DNA from: Grimontia indica
GTDB lineage: Bacteria > Pseudomonadota > Gammaproteobacteria > Enterobacterales > Vibrionaceae
NCBI RefSeq assembly: GCF_000333895.2
Contig: NZ_ANFM02000002.1
Span: 1-64,000 of the forward strand
Length of the DNA: 64,000 nucleotides
Reading direction: 5' to 3'
Each line of letters starts with the position of its first letter. Positions within the stretch are counted from its first letter, which is position 1. Both the position numbers and the translations under genes were made by a program. Below are positions 9,527 to 18,971 of the stretch, piece by piece. A model generated the notes under the pieces. It did no database searches and was not told the origin of the DNA. It worked only from the letters and a program-made list of their open reading frames with translations.

Positions 9527-11326
9527 TTAACTATCCCGGTTCCAGCTCTGGTGGCGTTCGGTATCCCCTTTCATTTCGAGGTCGAACAGTTCTTCAAGCT
9601 CCACTCGCGCTTCTTTGGTCCGGGATGCAGCCATGGAATCTTCACTGTGATGGGGCTGCATTTCATGTAATCGCATTTCATCCAGCTTTCTGAAAAATGC
9701 CTCTGCGCGTTTGGCTTTATACGGGTGCATGCCCAGTGCGATCAATGTCTGTTTCCCTAAATCAAGCGCACTTAAAAAAGTTTCCCTGGAAAAACCCACC
9801 ACGTCATGATCGAGTAATTGGTTTGCCTCAACACGGCTTCGGGCCCGGGCGAGCACCTTCAGATTCGGGAAATGTTGCTGACAAAGTTCGACGATTTCCA
9901 TCACTTCTTCCGGCGAATCCGCGCAAACGATAATGGCCTCCGCCGTTGCCGCCCCTGCGGCCCTCAATAAATCAAGCTGGGTTGCATCCCCATAATACAC
10001 CTTGTAGCCAAACTTACGCAGCAAGGCGATTTGCGAAGGATCGCGCTCCAGTATGGTCAGTTTGATCTTGTTGGCGAACAGCAATCTACCCACCACCTGA
10101 CCAAAACGACCAAAGCCGGTGATGATGACGCGGGCGCCTTCATGATTAAATTGCTCCGCCGCGGGCATTTCGGCATCCGCATTTATGGTGCGGGCAAACC
10201 ATTTGGATTGCAGCATCAGCAGTATCGGGGTTGTCATCATAGACAGACTCACTACCACCAGCAGGAAAGCATTAAGCTCTGGCGTCAGCAGGTTTTCACT
10301 TCGCGCTGCAGTAAACAATACAAACGCAAATTCCCCACCCTGGCTAAGCAGCAAAGCAACGTGACTGCGGGATTTCTCGCTACCACCAAAGACGCGGGCT
10401 AACCCATATATGATGGCGGCTTTTACGCCAATCAAGCCAGCGACCGCAGATAAAATTTCCAGCGGATATTGGAGCAGCAAACCAAGGTCAACCGCCATGC
10501 CCACAGCGATGAAAAAGAGGCCCAGCAACAAACCTTTAAAGGGCTCGATGGCGATTTCCAGCTCGTGGCGGTATTCACTCTCTGCCAACAGCACACCTGC
10601 CAAGAAGGTGCCTAGCGCCATAGAAAGTCCGAGTGACTGCATACCAATCGCGATACCAATCACCAGCATCAAAGCAGTCACGGTAAACATCTCTTTGACG
10701 CGGCTGAGCACCACCCAACGTAGCAAAGGACGCAAAAGGTAATGACCACCGACCAAGAGCACCAAGATCGCTCCCAGCATGATGCCTACATCCAGCCAGC
10801 TGCCACCCGCACCACCTGCCATCGCAGGAAGCACCGCAAGCATAGGGATCACAGCGATATCTTGAAACAAGAGCACCGCAAAGCCTGATTGCCCGGCTTC
10901 GCTGCGCATCAAGCGTTGTTCTTCGATAATCCGCATGGCGATGGCCGTGGATGACAGCGCCAGTCCCATCCCGACAACCAAGGCATCAACGCGACCGACA
11001 CCCCAGTAATAGGCAATAAGAGCAATCACCACGGTACTGATAAAGACCTGAGAGCCACCAAAGCCAAGGATTGGCCGTCGCATCTGCAACAGCTTCTTTG
11101 GATTCAATTCCAGACCAATCAGGAACAGCAGCAGCACCACGCCAAGCTCGGCAAAGTGCAGAATCGCTTCTACATCTGTAATCAGGCCAAGCCCCCAAGG
11201 GCCAATCACCACGCCGCCGATCAGATATCCCAGCACAGAGCCAATTCCGAGGCGCTGGGCAAGGGGAACTGCCACCACAGCAGCAGCAAGGAAAATCAGA
11301 GCGTCTAGAAGGTAGTTATGTCCCAT
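9527..11326 (-). CDS. kefB: Glutathione-gated K+/H+ antiporter KefB
   Basis: Inner-membrane protein of 599 residues in the CPA2 family. It is a potassium efflux system opened by glutathione adducts of electrophiles and closed by glutathione. About 12 hydrophobic segments fill residues 5-375, followed by a cytoplasmic RCK_N (KTN) Rossmann domain with VIITGFGRFGQVVGRLL at about 400-420 and a helical tail. The start is the ATG at 11326, with GGAGGTGG upstream. The ATG overlaps the TAA of kefG as TAATG, which indicates coupled translation of channel and ancillary protein. Confidence 0.95.
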   Translation of the reverse strand: MGHNYLLDALIFLAAAVVAVPLAQRLGIGSVLGYLIGGVVIGPWGLGLITDVEAILHFAELGVVLLLFLIGLELNPKKLLQMRRPILGFGGSQVFISTVVIALIAYYWGVGRVDALVVGMGLALSSTAIAMRIIEEQRLMRSEAGQSGFAVLLFQDIAVIPMLAVLPAMAGGAGGSWLDVGIMLGAILVLLVGGHYLLRPLLRWVVLSRVKEMFTVTALMLVIGIAIGMQSLGLSMALGTFLAGVLLAESEYRHELEIAIEPFKGLLLGLFFIAVGMAVDLGLLLQYPLEILSAVAGLIGVKAAIIYGLARVFGGSEKSRSHVALLLSQGGEFAFVLFTAARSENLLTPELNAFLLVVVSLSMMTTPILLMLQSKWFARTINADAEMPAAEQFNHEGARVIITGFGRFGQVVGRLLFANKIKLTILERDPSQIALLRKFGYKVYYGDATQLDLLRAAGAATAEAIIVCADSPEEVMEIVELCQQHFPNLKVLARARSRVEANQLLDHDVVGFSRETFLSALDLGKQTLIALGMHPYKAKRAEAFFRKLDEMRLHEMQPHHSEDSMAASRTKEARVELEELFDLEMKGDTERHQSWNRDS

Positions 11327-11889
11327 TACACCACCTCCGACACAGGATGACAGAGCCAATCGGCGTAGAGTTCTGCATGGGCTTCCCTGTCTTCATCGCT
11401 CACTCGGCGAGCCCAGTGAAGCACAAGCGGATCGACCCAACGCATCTGGCAAAGGAGTGCAGTCAGCTCAAACGGCTGTAAAAGTTCTTCCATACTGTAT
11501 TTGTTGTAACCGGTTTGGCTGAAGGCTTCCGCAGCACCTCCGGTGGTAATGACAAAGCGGCAAATCTTGCCAGCCAATGCATTACCGCCACCATGGGCAA
11601 AGCCTTTGCCAAGCACCACATCAATCCATTCTTTTAAAAGCGAAGGGCAGGAGTACATTTGAAGTGGATGTTGGAACACAATCACATCGTGTTCTAAAAG
11701 AAGCTCACGTTCATGGTGAACATCAATAATAAAGTCAGGATAGGCTGCATAGAGGTCGTGTACTTTGACATGATCAAATTGACGGGCAGCCTCAATCATC
11801 CGTTTGTTGGCGACAGACTCGTGCGGGTCTGGGTGAGCAAAGACCACCAGCACTTTCGATTTAAATAACGACGTTGTCGGGGTTCCCAT
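11326..11889 (-). CDS. kefG: Glutathione-regulated potassium-efflux ancillary protein KefG
   Basis: NAD(P)H:quinone-oxidoreductase-like flavodoxin-fold protein of about 187 residues that is needed for full KefB activity. Family pieces are visible: VLVVFAHPDPHESVANKRM, VHDLYAAYPDF, VIVFQHPLQMYSCPSLLKEW and RFVITTGG. The start is uncertain. The ATG at 11889 (MGTPTTSLFKSKVLVV) gives family length; the frame stays open to 12021 with further ATG codons at 11952 and 12021, but the added residues do not resemble KefG. The final TAA overlaps the kefB start by one base. Confidence 0.92.
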   Translation of the reverse strand: MGTPTTSLFKSKVLVVFAHPDPHESVANKRMIEAARQFDHVKVHDLYAAYPDFIIDVHHERELLLEHDVIVFQHPLQMYSCPSLLKEWIDVVLGKGFAHGGGNALAGKICRFVITTGGAAEAFSQTGYNKYSMEELLQPFELTALLCQMRWVDPLVLHWARRVSDEDREAHAELYADWLCHPVSEVV

Positions 11890-12159
11890 TTGGCAGCAAA
11901 ATCCTTTTAAGCTTTCCAACGCCCAATGTGTGGTAGAGCGAAGAGGTAACATAATATTTTTTATAATCTTTTTATCATGACACAAAACTGCCAACTCTGC
12001 GGCTTTGGCGTCATCCTTCAACCATACGGTAAATCGTCCCGCATTTCACCGCTCTGCCGTGGTCCATTTTTGCGCCTCTCTTAAGTAAATCGCCGTCGTG
12101 TGATATAACAGCGCCAGTTTTTCGACCCCACATTCCTGCGGCCGGAGCCGCCAAGAGTC

Positions 12160-14082
12160 ATGATCACTATTTCTGATATTCAGCTACTTCGTGGTGGCAA
12201 ACCGCTGCTTAACAATGCGTCTGCCACTATCCACCCGGGCGACAAAGTCGGTCTGGTCGGTAAAAACGGCTGCGGTAAATCGACCCTGTTTGCGTTGCTG
12301 AAAGGCGAACTGTCCCTTGATGCGGGCAGTTGTAACTTCCCAAGCGGCTGGCAAATGGCATGGGTGGCACAGGAAACCCCGGCGCTGGAACGCGAAGCGA
12401 TTGAATATGTGATTGACGGAGACCGCGAATACCGCGCGCTGGAACAGGCCCTTCGTGCTGCAGAAGAAGCGGATGACGGCCACAAGGTCGCCACCCTTCA
12501 TGACAAAATTGATGCCGTTGGCGGTTACAGCATTCGCGCCCGCGCAGCAGAGTTGCTGGATGGCCTCGGCTTTCGTCAGGAGCAGATGAGCTGGAACCTC
12601 ACCCAATTCTCCGGTGGTTGGCGTATGCGCCTGAACCTCGCACAGGCACTGCTTTGTCGCTCAGACTTACTGCTGCTCGACGAACCGACCAACCACTTGG
12701 ATTTGGATGCTGTGATGTGGCTGGAAAAGTGGCTGCAAAACTACCGCGGCACTCTGGTACTCATTTCCCATGACCGCGACTTCCTTGACCCAGTGGTTAA
12801 CCGCATCATCCATATCGAAAATGAGCTGCTGAACGAGTACACGGGTAACTACTCAGCCTTCGAAACCATGCGTGCAGAAAAGCTGATCCTGCAACAGGCG
12901 ATGTACCAGAAGCAGCAAAAGCAAATGGCGCACATGCAGTCGTACATTGACCGCTTCCGCTATAAAGCCAGTAAAGCCCGTCAGGCGCAGAGCCGGATTA
13001 AAGCGCTTGAACGCATGGAGAAAATGCTCCCGGCGCAATTTGACAACCCATTCAGTTTCGAATTCCGTGAGCCATCTGCTCTGCCTAATCCTATCCTGAT
13101 GATGGAAGAGGTGTGCGCAGGTTACGGCGACACCATGATTCTGGAAAAAATCTTCCTGAATCTGGTGCCAGGCAGCCGCATTGGTCTGCTTGGCCGTAAC
13201 GGCGCGGGTAAATCAACGCTGATAAAACTGCTTTCAGGCACAGTGCCCGCACAGGCTGGTGAGCTGCGTTATTCGCAGGGTGTGAAGATTGGTTACTTTG
13301 CCCAGCACCAGTTAGAAACATTGCGTGATGATGAAACGGCCATTCAGCATATGATGCGTCTGGCACCGGAAGCGACAGAGCAACAGCTTCGCGATTACCT
13401 CGGCAGCTTTGGCTTCCATGGCGACAAAGCGCTGGATGTGATTGCCCCTTTCTCTGGCGGCGAAAAAGCACGTTTGGTGCTGGCATTGATTGTTTGGCAA
13501 AAACCGAACCTGTTGCTGCTCGATGAACCCACCAACCACCTTGATCTGGACATGCGCGCTGCACTAACCATGGCACTGCAATCGTTTGAAGGCGCCATGG
13601 TTATCGTGAGCCACGACAGATACCTGCTCCGTGCAACCACTGACGATCTGTATCTGGTGCATGACCGTAAGGTTGAGCCGTTCAATGGCGACCTGAATGA
13701 TTACCATCAGTGGCTGAATGAATTGCAGCGCTCTGAGCGTCGTCAGGAACAGGCAGAAAACGCCAAACCTGCAGGTACAAATACTCAAGCAGCCCGTAAA
13801 GAACAAAAACGTCTGGAAGCAGAATTTCGCAAACAGACCGCGCCTATCCGCAAGAAAATTGACACGCTGGATACAAAACTCGAAAAGTATTCTGCAACAA
13901 TTGCTGAAGTAGAATCTCAACTGGCGGAACCTTCTATTTATGAAGCGTCCAACAAAGAGAAACTTACCGAATTGCTGCGCCAGCAGGCAGACGCGAAATC
14001 ATCGCTCGAAGAGGTCGAACTGGAATGGATGGATCTTCAGGAACAACTAGAGCAAATGGAAGCGGAGTTCCAAGGCCGCTAA
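12160..14082 (+). CDS. yheS: ABC-F ATPase YheS
   Basis: Ribosome-associated ABC-F protein of 640 residues with two ATP-binding cassettes and no membrane domain. Walker A motifs are GLVGKNGCGKSTL (about 32-44) and GLLGRNGAGKSTL (about 345). Signature motifs are FSGGWRMRL and FSGGEKARL, and LLLLDEPTNHLD occurs twice. A charged linker of about 80 residues, rich in Gln and Lys, joins the cassettes, and a C-terminal coiled coil follows (about 545-637). YheS is reported to act on translation stalls in E. coli; specificity here is inferred from the family. Divergent from kefG. Confidence 0.95.
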   Translation: MITISDIQLLRGGKPLLNNASATIHPGDKVGLVGKNGCGKSTLFALLKGELSLDAGSCNFPSGWQMAWVAQETPALEREAIEYVIDGDREYRALEQALRAAEEADDGHKVATLHDKIDAVGGYSIRARAAELLDGLGFRQEQMSWNLTQFSGGWRMRLNLAQALLCRSDLLLLDEPTNHLDLDAVMWLEKWLQNYRGTLVLISHDRDFLDPVVNRIIHIENELLNEYTGNYSAFETMRAEKLILQQAMYQKQQKQMAHMQSYIDRFRYKASKARQAQSRIKALERMEKMLPAQFDNPFSFEFREPSALPNPILMMEEVCAGYGDTMILEKIFLNLVPGSRIGLLGRNGAGKSTLIKLLSGTVPAQAGELRYSQGVKIGYFAQHQLETLRDDETAIQHMMRLAPEATEQQLRDYLGSFGFHGDKALDVIAPFSGGEKARLVLALIVWQKPNLLLLDEPTNHLDLDMRAALTMALQSFEGAMVIVSHDRYLLRATTDDLYLVHDRKVEPFNGDLNDYHQWLNELQRSERRQEQAENAKPAGTNTQAARKEQKRLEAEFRKQTAPIRKKIDTLDTKLEKYSATIAEVESQLAEPSIYEASNKEKLTELLRQQADAKSSLEEVELEWMDLQEQLEQMEAEFQGR

Positions 14083-14543
14083 AACAGCAAGCCACAGCCG
14101 ATGGGCTGTGGCAATTTTGTCTGCATCATTATGGACAGCAAGAGGTCAAACACGCCTGCCTTAAACTTCAGGATCAGTTCAAAGGCAATGTGAACCTCGC
14201 CCTGCTGTTAGCCTGGCTGGAAGACACAGGGTTTTCCCTCTCGGCCTCATCACTCGCTCAACTTCGCCAATCATTGGTTCAGTCAGAAACCCTTCTCACC
14301 CGCTATCGATTGATGCGGCGCGATCTCAAACCACAGCTCTCACGCGGGGCTTACCAGAAAATGCTTAACTATGAGCTGACATTAGAGAAGTTCCAGCAGC
14401 AGGAATTGCTCGCCTGTGTTAACCAACAAGTGTGGGAAGAAAACGCCTCTTCCTCTTTGGAGATGTACTGCTCGCAGTTAGATGGGGATGCACATTACCT
14501 TTATCCGGCGTTGATGAAAGGACTTCATACCTGCTCGTCGTAA
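14025..14543 (+). CDS. TIGR02444 / DUF2390 family protein
   Basis: Protein of up to 172 residues. The segment LWQFCLHHYGQQEVKHACLKLQ followed by NVNLALLLAWLEDTG is characteristic of the small helical TIGR02444 family, whose function is unknown and which is often encoded after yheS in vibrios. The start is problematic. Family members begin close to the LWxF motif, but between the yheS stop and that motif there is no ATG, GTG or TTG in frame. The only canonical start is the ATG at 14025, inside yheS, which adds about 24 atypical residues. A CTG start near the motif is the alternative. It overlaps the DUF1330 gene tail-to-tail by 19 bases. Confidence 0.8.
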   Translation: MDGSSGTTRANGSGVPRPLKQQATADGLWQFCLHHYGQQEVKHACLKLQDQFKGNVNLALLLAWLEDTGFSLSASSLAQLRQSLVQSETLLTRYRLMRRDLKPQLSRGAYQKMLNYELTLEKFQQQELLACVNQQVWEENASSSLEMYCSQLDGDAHYLYPALMKGLHTCSS

Positions 14544-14818
14544 AGGACTATCGTCATCTCACAGGCTTCATCGCGAAGTGGCACCAATTCAAGATACGCC
14601 GGAGAAGCGTAAAAACGTTCGACAGCTTCAATATCCCGATAGCGAAAAACGGCGGTGACATGCTCTTCCGCTTTGTCACCTCGGAAAGTCCCCACGCAAT
14701 TTCCTCGAACCACCACTTCCACACCAGCTTGGTCGAGCAGCACTTTGGCGGCTAACACATATTCGCCGAATTTCTCGGCATCTTTGATGGTGGCATAAGA
14801 AAAATTAAGTACAGACAC
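14525..14818 (-). CDS. DUF1330-family protein (dimeric alpha/beta-barrel type)
   Basis: Protein of 97 residues. Pieces such as EFGEYVLAAKVLLDQAG-like spacing, VVVRGNCVGTFRGD and VFRYRDIEAVERFYASPAYLELVPLRDEA fit DUF1330, a ferredoxin-like dimeric fold without known reaction. The start is set at GTG 14818, which has GGGAG six bases upstream. A TTG at 14842 would overlap the upstream exporter gene and has no Shine-Dalgarno. It lies 14 bases after the LysE-family gene, so both are likely one transcript controlled by the divergent MocR-type regulator. Confidence 0.8.
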   Translation of the reverse strand: MSVLNFSYATIKDAEKFGEYVLAAKVLLDQAGVEVVVRGNCVGTFRGDKAEEHVTAVFRYRDIEAVERFYASPAYLELVPLRDEACEMTIVLYDEQV

Positions 14819-14832
14819 ACAAGACTCCCTGC

Positions 14833-15435
14833 TTACAGCCAAATAAAGATTAAGCAGGATGCGGTCAGGGTGCCCATCACGCGGTTAAACACTTTCCAGC
14901 TTTTTTCTGAAGACAGCACTTTCCCCACCCAGACGCCAAAGCCCGCCCAAATAGATGTGAGAGACAAGCCCACGATGAGAAAGGTAGTGACAATCACCAT
15001 GGAAGATAACCAATAGTCTCCGCCTGCTAAGGTAAAGGTACCCACCGCACTCACCGCCATTGCCCACGCCTTGGGATTGACGTACTGGAACAATGCCCCT
15101 TCCATCAGGGTCATTGGCCGGCGATCACTGGAAGCATCCTCAGAAGGTGCGCCCGCCCTCGCAATACGCCAGGCAAGGTAGAGCAGATAGGCACTGGCGA
15201 GCAGCTTCATCCCTTCCTGTACCCAAGGGTAGAGCTGAAATACTGCGCCAAGTCCGGCGGCAACCACACCAATCAATGACGCCACCCCCAATGAAATGCC
15301 AATAAGGTGTGGCACTGTGCGTCGAAATCCGAAGTTTGCCCCTGATGCTGTCAGCATCATGTTGTTTGGTCCTGGCGTGCCTGTCATGGTCGCTGCAAAA
15401 AGCGCCAGCGTCGCCAAAAAAGATAGTTCCATCAT
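14833..15435 (-). CDS. LysE/RhtB-family amino-acid exporter
   Basis: Inner-membrane protein of 200 residues with about six hydrophobic segments. It has the family hallmark TGTPGPNNMMLTASGANFG in the first loop and QYVNPKAWAMAVSAVG before the fourth segment. LysE/RhtB proteins export amino acids or derivatives; the substrate cannot be told from the sequence. GGGAG lies 8 bases before the first of two adjacent ATG codons. It is transcribed divergently from a MocR-type PLP-dependent regulator across a 123-base gap with a perfect palindrome, a pattern typical of exporter-regulator pairs. Confidence 0.9.
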   Translation of the reverse strand: MMELSFLATLALFAATMTGTPGPNNMMLTASGANFGFRRTVPHLIGISLGVASLIGVVAAGLGAVFQLYPWVQEGMKLLASAYLLYLAWRIARAGAPSEDASSDRRPMTLMEGALFQYVNPKAWAMAVSAVGTFTLAGGDYWLSSMVIVTTFLIVGLSLTSIWAGFGVWVGKVLSSEKSWKVFNRVMGTLTASCLIFIWL

Positions 15436-15454
15436 GAATTGTCTCCCTGCTCAC

Positions 15455-15470
15455 ATTGTATCGATACAAT
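15455..15470. promoter_or_regulatory. Candidate MocR-regulator operator (perfect 16-bp palindrome)
   Basis: ATTGTATCGATACAAT is a perfect palindrome 20 bases upstream of the exporter start codon and 89 bases upstream of the MocR-type gene. Such dyads in the gap between divergent MocR regulators and targets are usual operators. Neither strand has a following T run, so it is not a terminator. Confidence 0.65.
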
Positions 15471-15558
15471 TCAGGCTAAAAATTGAAATTGACCTATTAA
15501 TTGTTCAAAATTCACGCTAACAGGGATCAAAAATCAGATCAAAAGGTTTATTGTCACC

Positions 15559-16941
15559 ATGACAATCATCAATATTGCATTGGAGAAGTCCGGCGCTCCT
15601 ATGTATCGGCAAATAGCCGATGCCATTGCGGATAAAGTGGTTAGCAAAGAACTGGCACCGGGAACAAAACTGCCGACCCACCGCGCACTGGCGGATGCGT
15701 TGTCAGTCACCGTAGGAACGGTCACCCGCGCGTATGCAGAAGCGGAGCGACGAGGAATTGTCGAAGCCAAAGTCGGTGCAGGCACCTACATTTGCGAGAA
15801 CAACCGCCCACTGTGGTCTTTTTCTGATCCTGATCGACAAGATGTACTGAGCTTTGGCTACAACGTGCCACCAACGATTAACCGTGCCGATCTCTTCGCG
15901 GAGGCACTGGAGCAACTTGCCGCCCACCCGCAGGAACTCAATAGTCTGATGCTGTATCAGCCGCCTTCCGGCATTGTGCGTCATCGTGAAATTCTGGCCG
16001 ACTGGTTGAAAGGGCATCAGGTGAACGCCGATCTGTCGCGCTTGCTGTTCTGCTCTGGCGCGCAAAATGCCATGCAGCTTTGCCTTATGACCCTTTGTCG
16101 AGCCGGGGATACCATCCTTACCGACAAATTCACCTATCCCGGTTTACTCAGTCTTGCCAGACAGTTGCAACTCACGGTGAAGCCCGTAGAGATGGACGAT
16201 GAAGGCATGTTGCCAGAATCCTTAAGCGCAGCCTGCCAGCAATATCAGGCAAGATTGGTGTACCTCACCCCTACCCTGCAAAACCCCACAACCGCGACAA
16301 TGAGTGAAGCCCGTCGTCACGCACTCATCGAGGTATGTGAACAACAGCAATTGATGATCGTGGAAGATGACATTAACGGCCTACTTCCCCGCGAACGGCC
16401 CTCGCCGATGGTCAATCTGGCTGCTGACAATGTGATATATATTGGTGGGTTGGCGAAAACATTGGCTCCCGGTCTTCGTCTGGGCTTCCTGCATCTGCCG
16501 GAACGCTTCTATCCCCACTTCGTTAACGCACTGCAAAACCACAGCTGGATGATCAGCCCGCTTTTAACCGCCATGGCATCAATCCTTTTGGAGAATGGCT
16601 CAGCAAACCAGATCCTTGAAACCATTCGTACTGAAATGGAAACACGGTGGGAAATCGTCACCCGCTATCTTGGTACTGAGTCGATGCGTTACCATCCCAA
16701 CGCGTTTCACGGCTGGCTAACATTACCCGAAGCCTGGTCTCTCAGTGAGTTTCTGGCGGCGAGCAAAGCGGAAGGCCTGGAGCTGAAATCGTCTGAGCTT
16801 TTTGTGCCTGCGGGATATTCCGCGCCACCGACGGTGCGGATTGCTGTGAGCGCACCGCCCAGTCGTGAGTTACTTGAACAGGGCTGCGAGAAGCTCGCCA
16901 AGCTGTTGGCGAATCCACCACTGACTGAATTTGCGTTGTAA
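15559..16941 (+). CDS. MocR-type regulator (GntR HTH + aminotransferase class I fold)
   Basis: Protein of 460 residues. The N-terminal GntR winged helix (about 1-75) has PMYRQIADAIADKVVSKELA and LPTHRALADALSVTVGTVTRAY. The rest is a fold-type I PLP-dependent aminotransferase-like domain. The PLP lysine is expected near Lys300 in YIGGLAKTLAPGLRLGF. The TPTLQNPTT piece matches the substrate/PLP pocket. MocR proteins use PLP, free or as an amino-acid adduct, as effector rather than acting as enzymes. It is divergent from the LysE-family exporter, which suggests control of that exporter. Effector unknown. Confidence 0.92.
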   Translation: MTIINIALEKSGAPMYRQIADAIADKVVSKELAPGTKLPTHRALADALSVTVGTVTRAYAEAERRGIVEAKVGAGTYICENNRPLWSFSDPDRQDVLSFGYNVPPTINRADLFAEALEQLAAHPQELNSLMLYQPPSGIVRHREILADWLKGHQVNADLSRLLFCSGAQNAMQLCLMTLCRAGDTILTDKFTYPGLLSLARQLQLTVKPVEMDDEGMLPESLSAACQQYQARLVYLTPTLQNPTTATMSEARRHALIEVCEQQQLMIVEDDINGLLPRERPSPMVNLAADNVIYIGGLAKTLAPGLRLGFLHLPERFYPHFVNALQNHSWMISPLLTAMASILLENGSANQILETIRTEMETRWEIVTRYLGTESMRYHPNAFHGWLTLPEAWSLSEFLAASKAEGLELKSSELFVPAGYSAPPTVRIAVSAPPSRELLEQGCEKLAKLLANPPLTEFAL

Positions 16942-16950
16942 GAGATAGAA

Positions 16951-17937
16951 ATGGAACAAACAGCAAGCAAGCCTTTCGTGCCGATGAAAGGCGGCAAAAA
17001 CCCACATATCCAAACCCTGCTTCCGCGCTTTTTGCGCAGGAAAGCGGTGTTTGAACCGGTCTGGCAACGCCTTGAAACGCCGGATAGGGATTTTCTGGAT
17101 ATCAGCTGGACGCAAGACCCCGCCAGCGTTGGTGACAAACCTATTGTGGTGCTGTTTCACGGCCTTGCCGGGTGTTTTTACAGCCCTTATGCCAACGGAT
17201 TGCTCAATGCCTTTAAACAGCAAGGTTGGGTCGGTGTTTTAATGCACTTTCGCGGCTGTAGCGGCTCGCTGAACAAAATGCCACGCAGCTATCACTCTGG
17301 TGAAACGGGGGATGCCCGCTTTTTCCTCGAGTATCTAAACAAACGATTCCCTGCCAATACCAAAGTCGCTACCGGCGTCTCCCTCGGTGGCAACATGCTG
17401 GTGCGCTATCTGGCAGAGTTTAAAGACGATCCCATCATCAAAGCTGGATGCGTCATCAGCCCACCTTTGGATCTGGCAGCATGTTCCAGCCGCATTCGTC
17501 AGGGTTTTTCCCGCGTCTATCAAGCGTATCTGCTCCGCTCAATGAACCGCACCCTCGGTAACAAGCTTGCCCGTCACCCGCAAATCGGGCACTGGAAAAG
17601 TGGGGAGAAAGTGGCGATATCGAACCTCTATCAGTTCGACCAAACCGTCACAGCGCCACTGCACGGATTCAACGATGCTGAGGATTATTATCGCCAATGC
17701 AGCGGCTTAGGTGTGCTGCAGGAAATTGCGGCTCCGCTCAAAGTGATCCATGCTAAAGATGATCCTTTTATGACGGAAGCGGTGATCCCCAAAGCGCCGC
17801 TACCGGACAACATTGACTATCACCTGACCGAATATGGCGGTCACGTCGGATTTATCTCCGGTACCTTGAATGCACCAGACTTCTGGCTGGAAAAAGAGGT
17901 GCCACGCTGGTTAGCCCTGCACATCGACGCCGAATAA
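16951..17937 (+). CDS. yheT: YheT-family alpha/beta hydrolase
   Basis: Putative hydrolase of 328 residues. The nucleophile elbow is GVSLGGN with Ser144. The oxyanion region is VVLFHGLAGCFYSPY, and an RGCSGS motif follows. The acid is likely in IHAKDDPFM and the histidine is in YGGHVGF. The family (E. coli YheT) is active-site complete, but its substrate is not settled. It starts 9 bases after the MocR-type gene and is followed by the DUF3187 and yheU genes. In enterobacteria yheT-yheU-prkB are also adjacent. Confidence 0.92.
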   Translation: MEQTASKPFVPMKGGKNPHIQTLLPRFLRRKAVFEPVWQRLETPDRDFLDISWTQDPASVGDKPIVVLFHGLAGCFYSPYANGLLNAFKQQGWVGVLMHFRGCSGSLNKMPRSYHSGETGDARFFLEYLNKRFPANTKVATGVSLGGNMLVRYLAEFKDDPIIKAGCVISPPLDLAACSSRIRQGFSRVYQAYLLRSMNRTLGNKLARHPQIGHWKSGEKVAISNLYQFDQTVTAPLHGFNDAEDYYRQCSGLGVLQEIAAPLKVIHAKDDPFMTEAVIPKAPLPDNIDYHLTEYGGHVGFISGTLNAPDFWLEKEVPRWLALHIDAE

Positions 17938-17979
17938 AGGCGCAATAACACCAAGAAAGCAGGGCGAGAGAGGTGGACG

Positions 17980-18957
17980 ATGGCAATATCTCGCACTGCT
18001 TTTATGCTGCTATGGTGGCTCCCCCTCGCTACGCAGGCAGAAAACACAGACCCTTTGCGCTTTGGGCCGCTGATTGCCCAAAGTCAGGCACCGCTGCAAA
18101 CCACAGGGCTCACACCGATACTCCAAGACCCGTTTCAATTAAAAGCGGGACAAACAGATGCCTTCGCTTCCGTCGCTATTGGCAGCGTTTGGGCACCTTC
18201 ACAGGAATACAACTTCGACTACTATCACAACCAGTTTATGGGCGGCTTCGTTCATGCGCTGGATGAGGAAAAACGGATTGGGGTTTGGCTGCAATACCGC
18301 TATGCGGCAAACAACCGATTGGATGGCCTAACGGAAAAGTTCCATAGCATTTTTGGCATCGACCAAAACGGTCGCACCGAAGTCGATGAAGACAGGTTCT
18401 ACATCTATGTCCCCAGCACCATGGACGCGCCAGTCGAAGACTTCACTGGCGACCCTTTACTCAGTGCCATCAATCTGTATGGCGAGCAAACACTCTATGA
18501 AGCCATGCACCATGCGGTGAGTGCGGGTGTCACCCTGTTCTTTAACCGGGTCAGCCATGGCGTGTTTGCCAACACTTCCTTCGAGCAGTCTGCTCAGCTC
18601 AACTATGGCTACCAAAGAGAGAAACACCGGCTGACCGCCATGGTGTCGCTCGTCCACCGACCGGATAAACCCCAGCATTTTGTTGAGGTAAAATCCTGGG
18701 GTATTCACGCGGGTATCAGCTACCAGTATCAATGGTTCACGCATCATGAGCTGATAGGCGAATACCTGATATCGCAAGGCAAAGCAGCCGGTGCAGGGCT
18801 GGGTGAACTTAATGCCTTGGTGCACGAGTTTGCGCTGGGTTATCGCTACCTTTTTAATAACAGTGCGATAGAATTGGTGGCTATAGAGAATATGTTCAAT
18901 CACGATAACAGCACGGATATCGTGTTTAACGCCACCTTCCGGCACCGTTTTTTGTAG
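17980..18957 (+). CDS. DUF3187-like outer-membrane beta-barrel protein
   Basis: Protein of 325 residues with a cleavable signal peptide (about 1-20, ending ATQA before ENTDP). The mature start [19 protein letters not shown] resembles DUF3187 proteins. The remainder has alternating hydrophobic/polar strands ([31 protein letters not shown]), and the chain ends in Phe-Arg-His-Arg-Phe-Leu, all consistent with an outer-membrane barrel. No catalytic Ser-His-Asn set of the phospholipase A1 family is evident. Function unknown. Placed between yheT and yheU, where relatives often have no gene. Confidence 0.7.
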   Translation: MAISRTAFMLLWWLPLATQAENTDPLRFGPLIAQSQAPLQTTGLTPILQDPFQLKAGQTDAFASVAIGSVWAPSQEYNFDYYHNQFMGGFVHALDEEKRIGVWLQYRYAANNRLDGLTEKFHSIFGIDQNGRTEVDEDRFYIYVPSTMDAPVEDFTGDPLLSAINLYGEQTLYEAMHHAVSAGVTLFFNRVSHGVFANTSFEQSAQLNYGYQREKHRLTAMVSLVHRPDKPQHFVEVKSWGIHAGISYQYQWFTHHELIGEYLISQGKAAGAGLGELNALVHEFALGYRYLFNNSAIELVAIENMFNHDNSTDIVFNATFRHRFL

Positions 18958-18971
18958 TAGGTAAAGCCACC

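Noticed and set aside
17980-18957. Outer-membrane phospholipase A (PldA)
   Set aside because: The barrel-like size fits, but the NHQSNG/Ser-His-Asn active-site pattern of PldA was not found; DUF3187 similarity is better.
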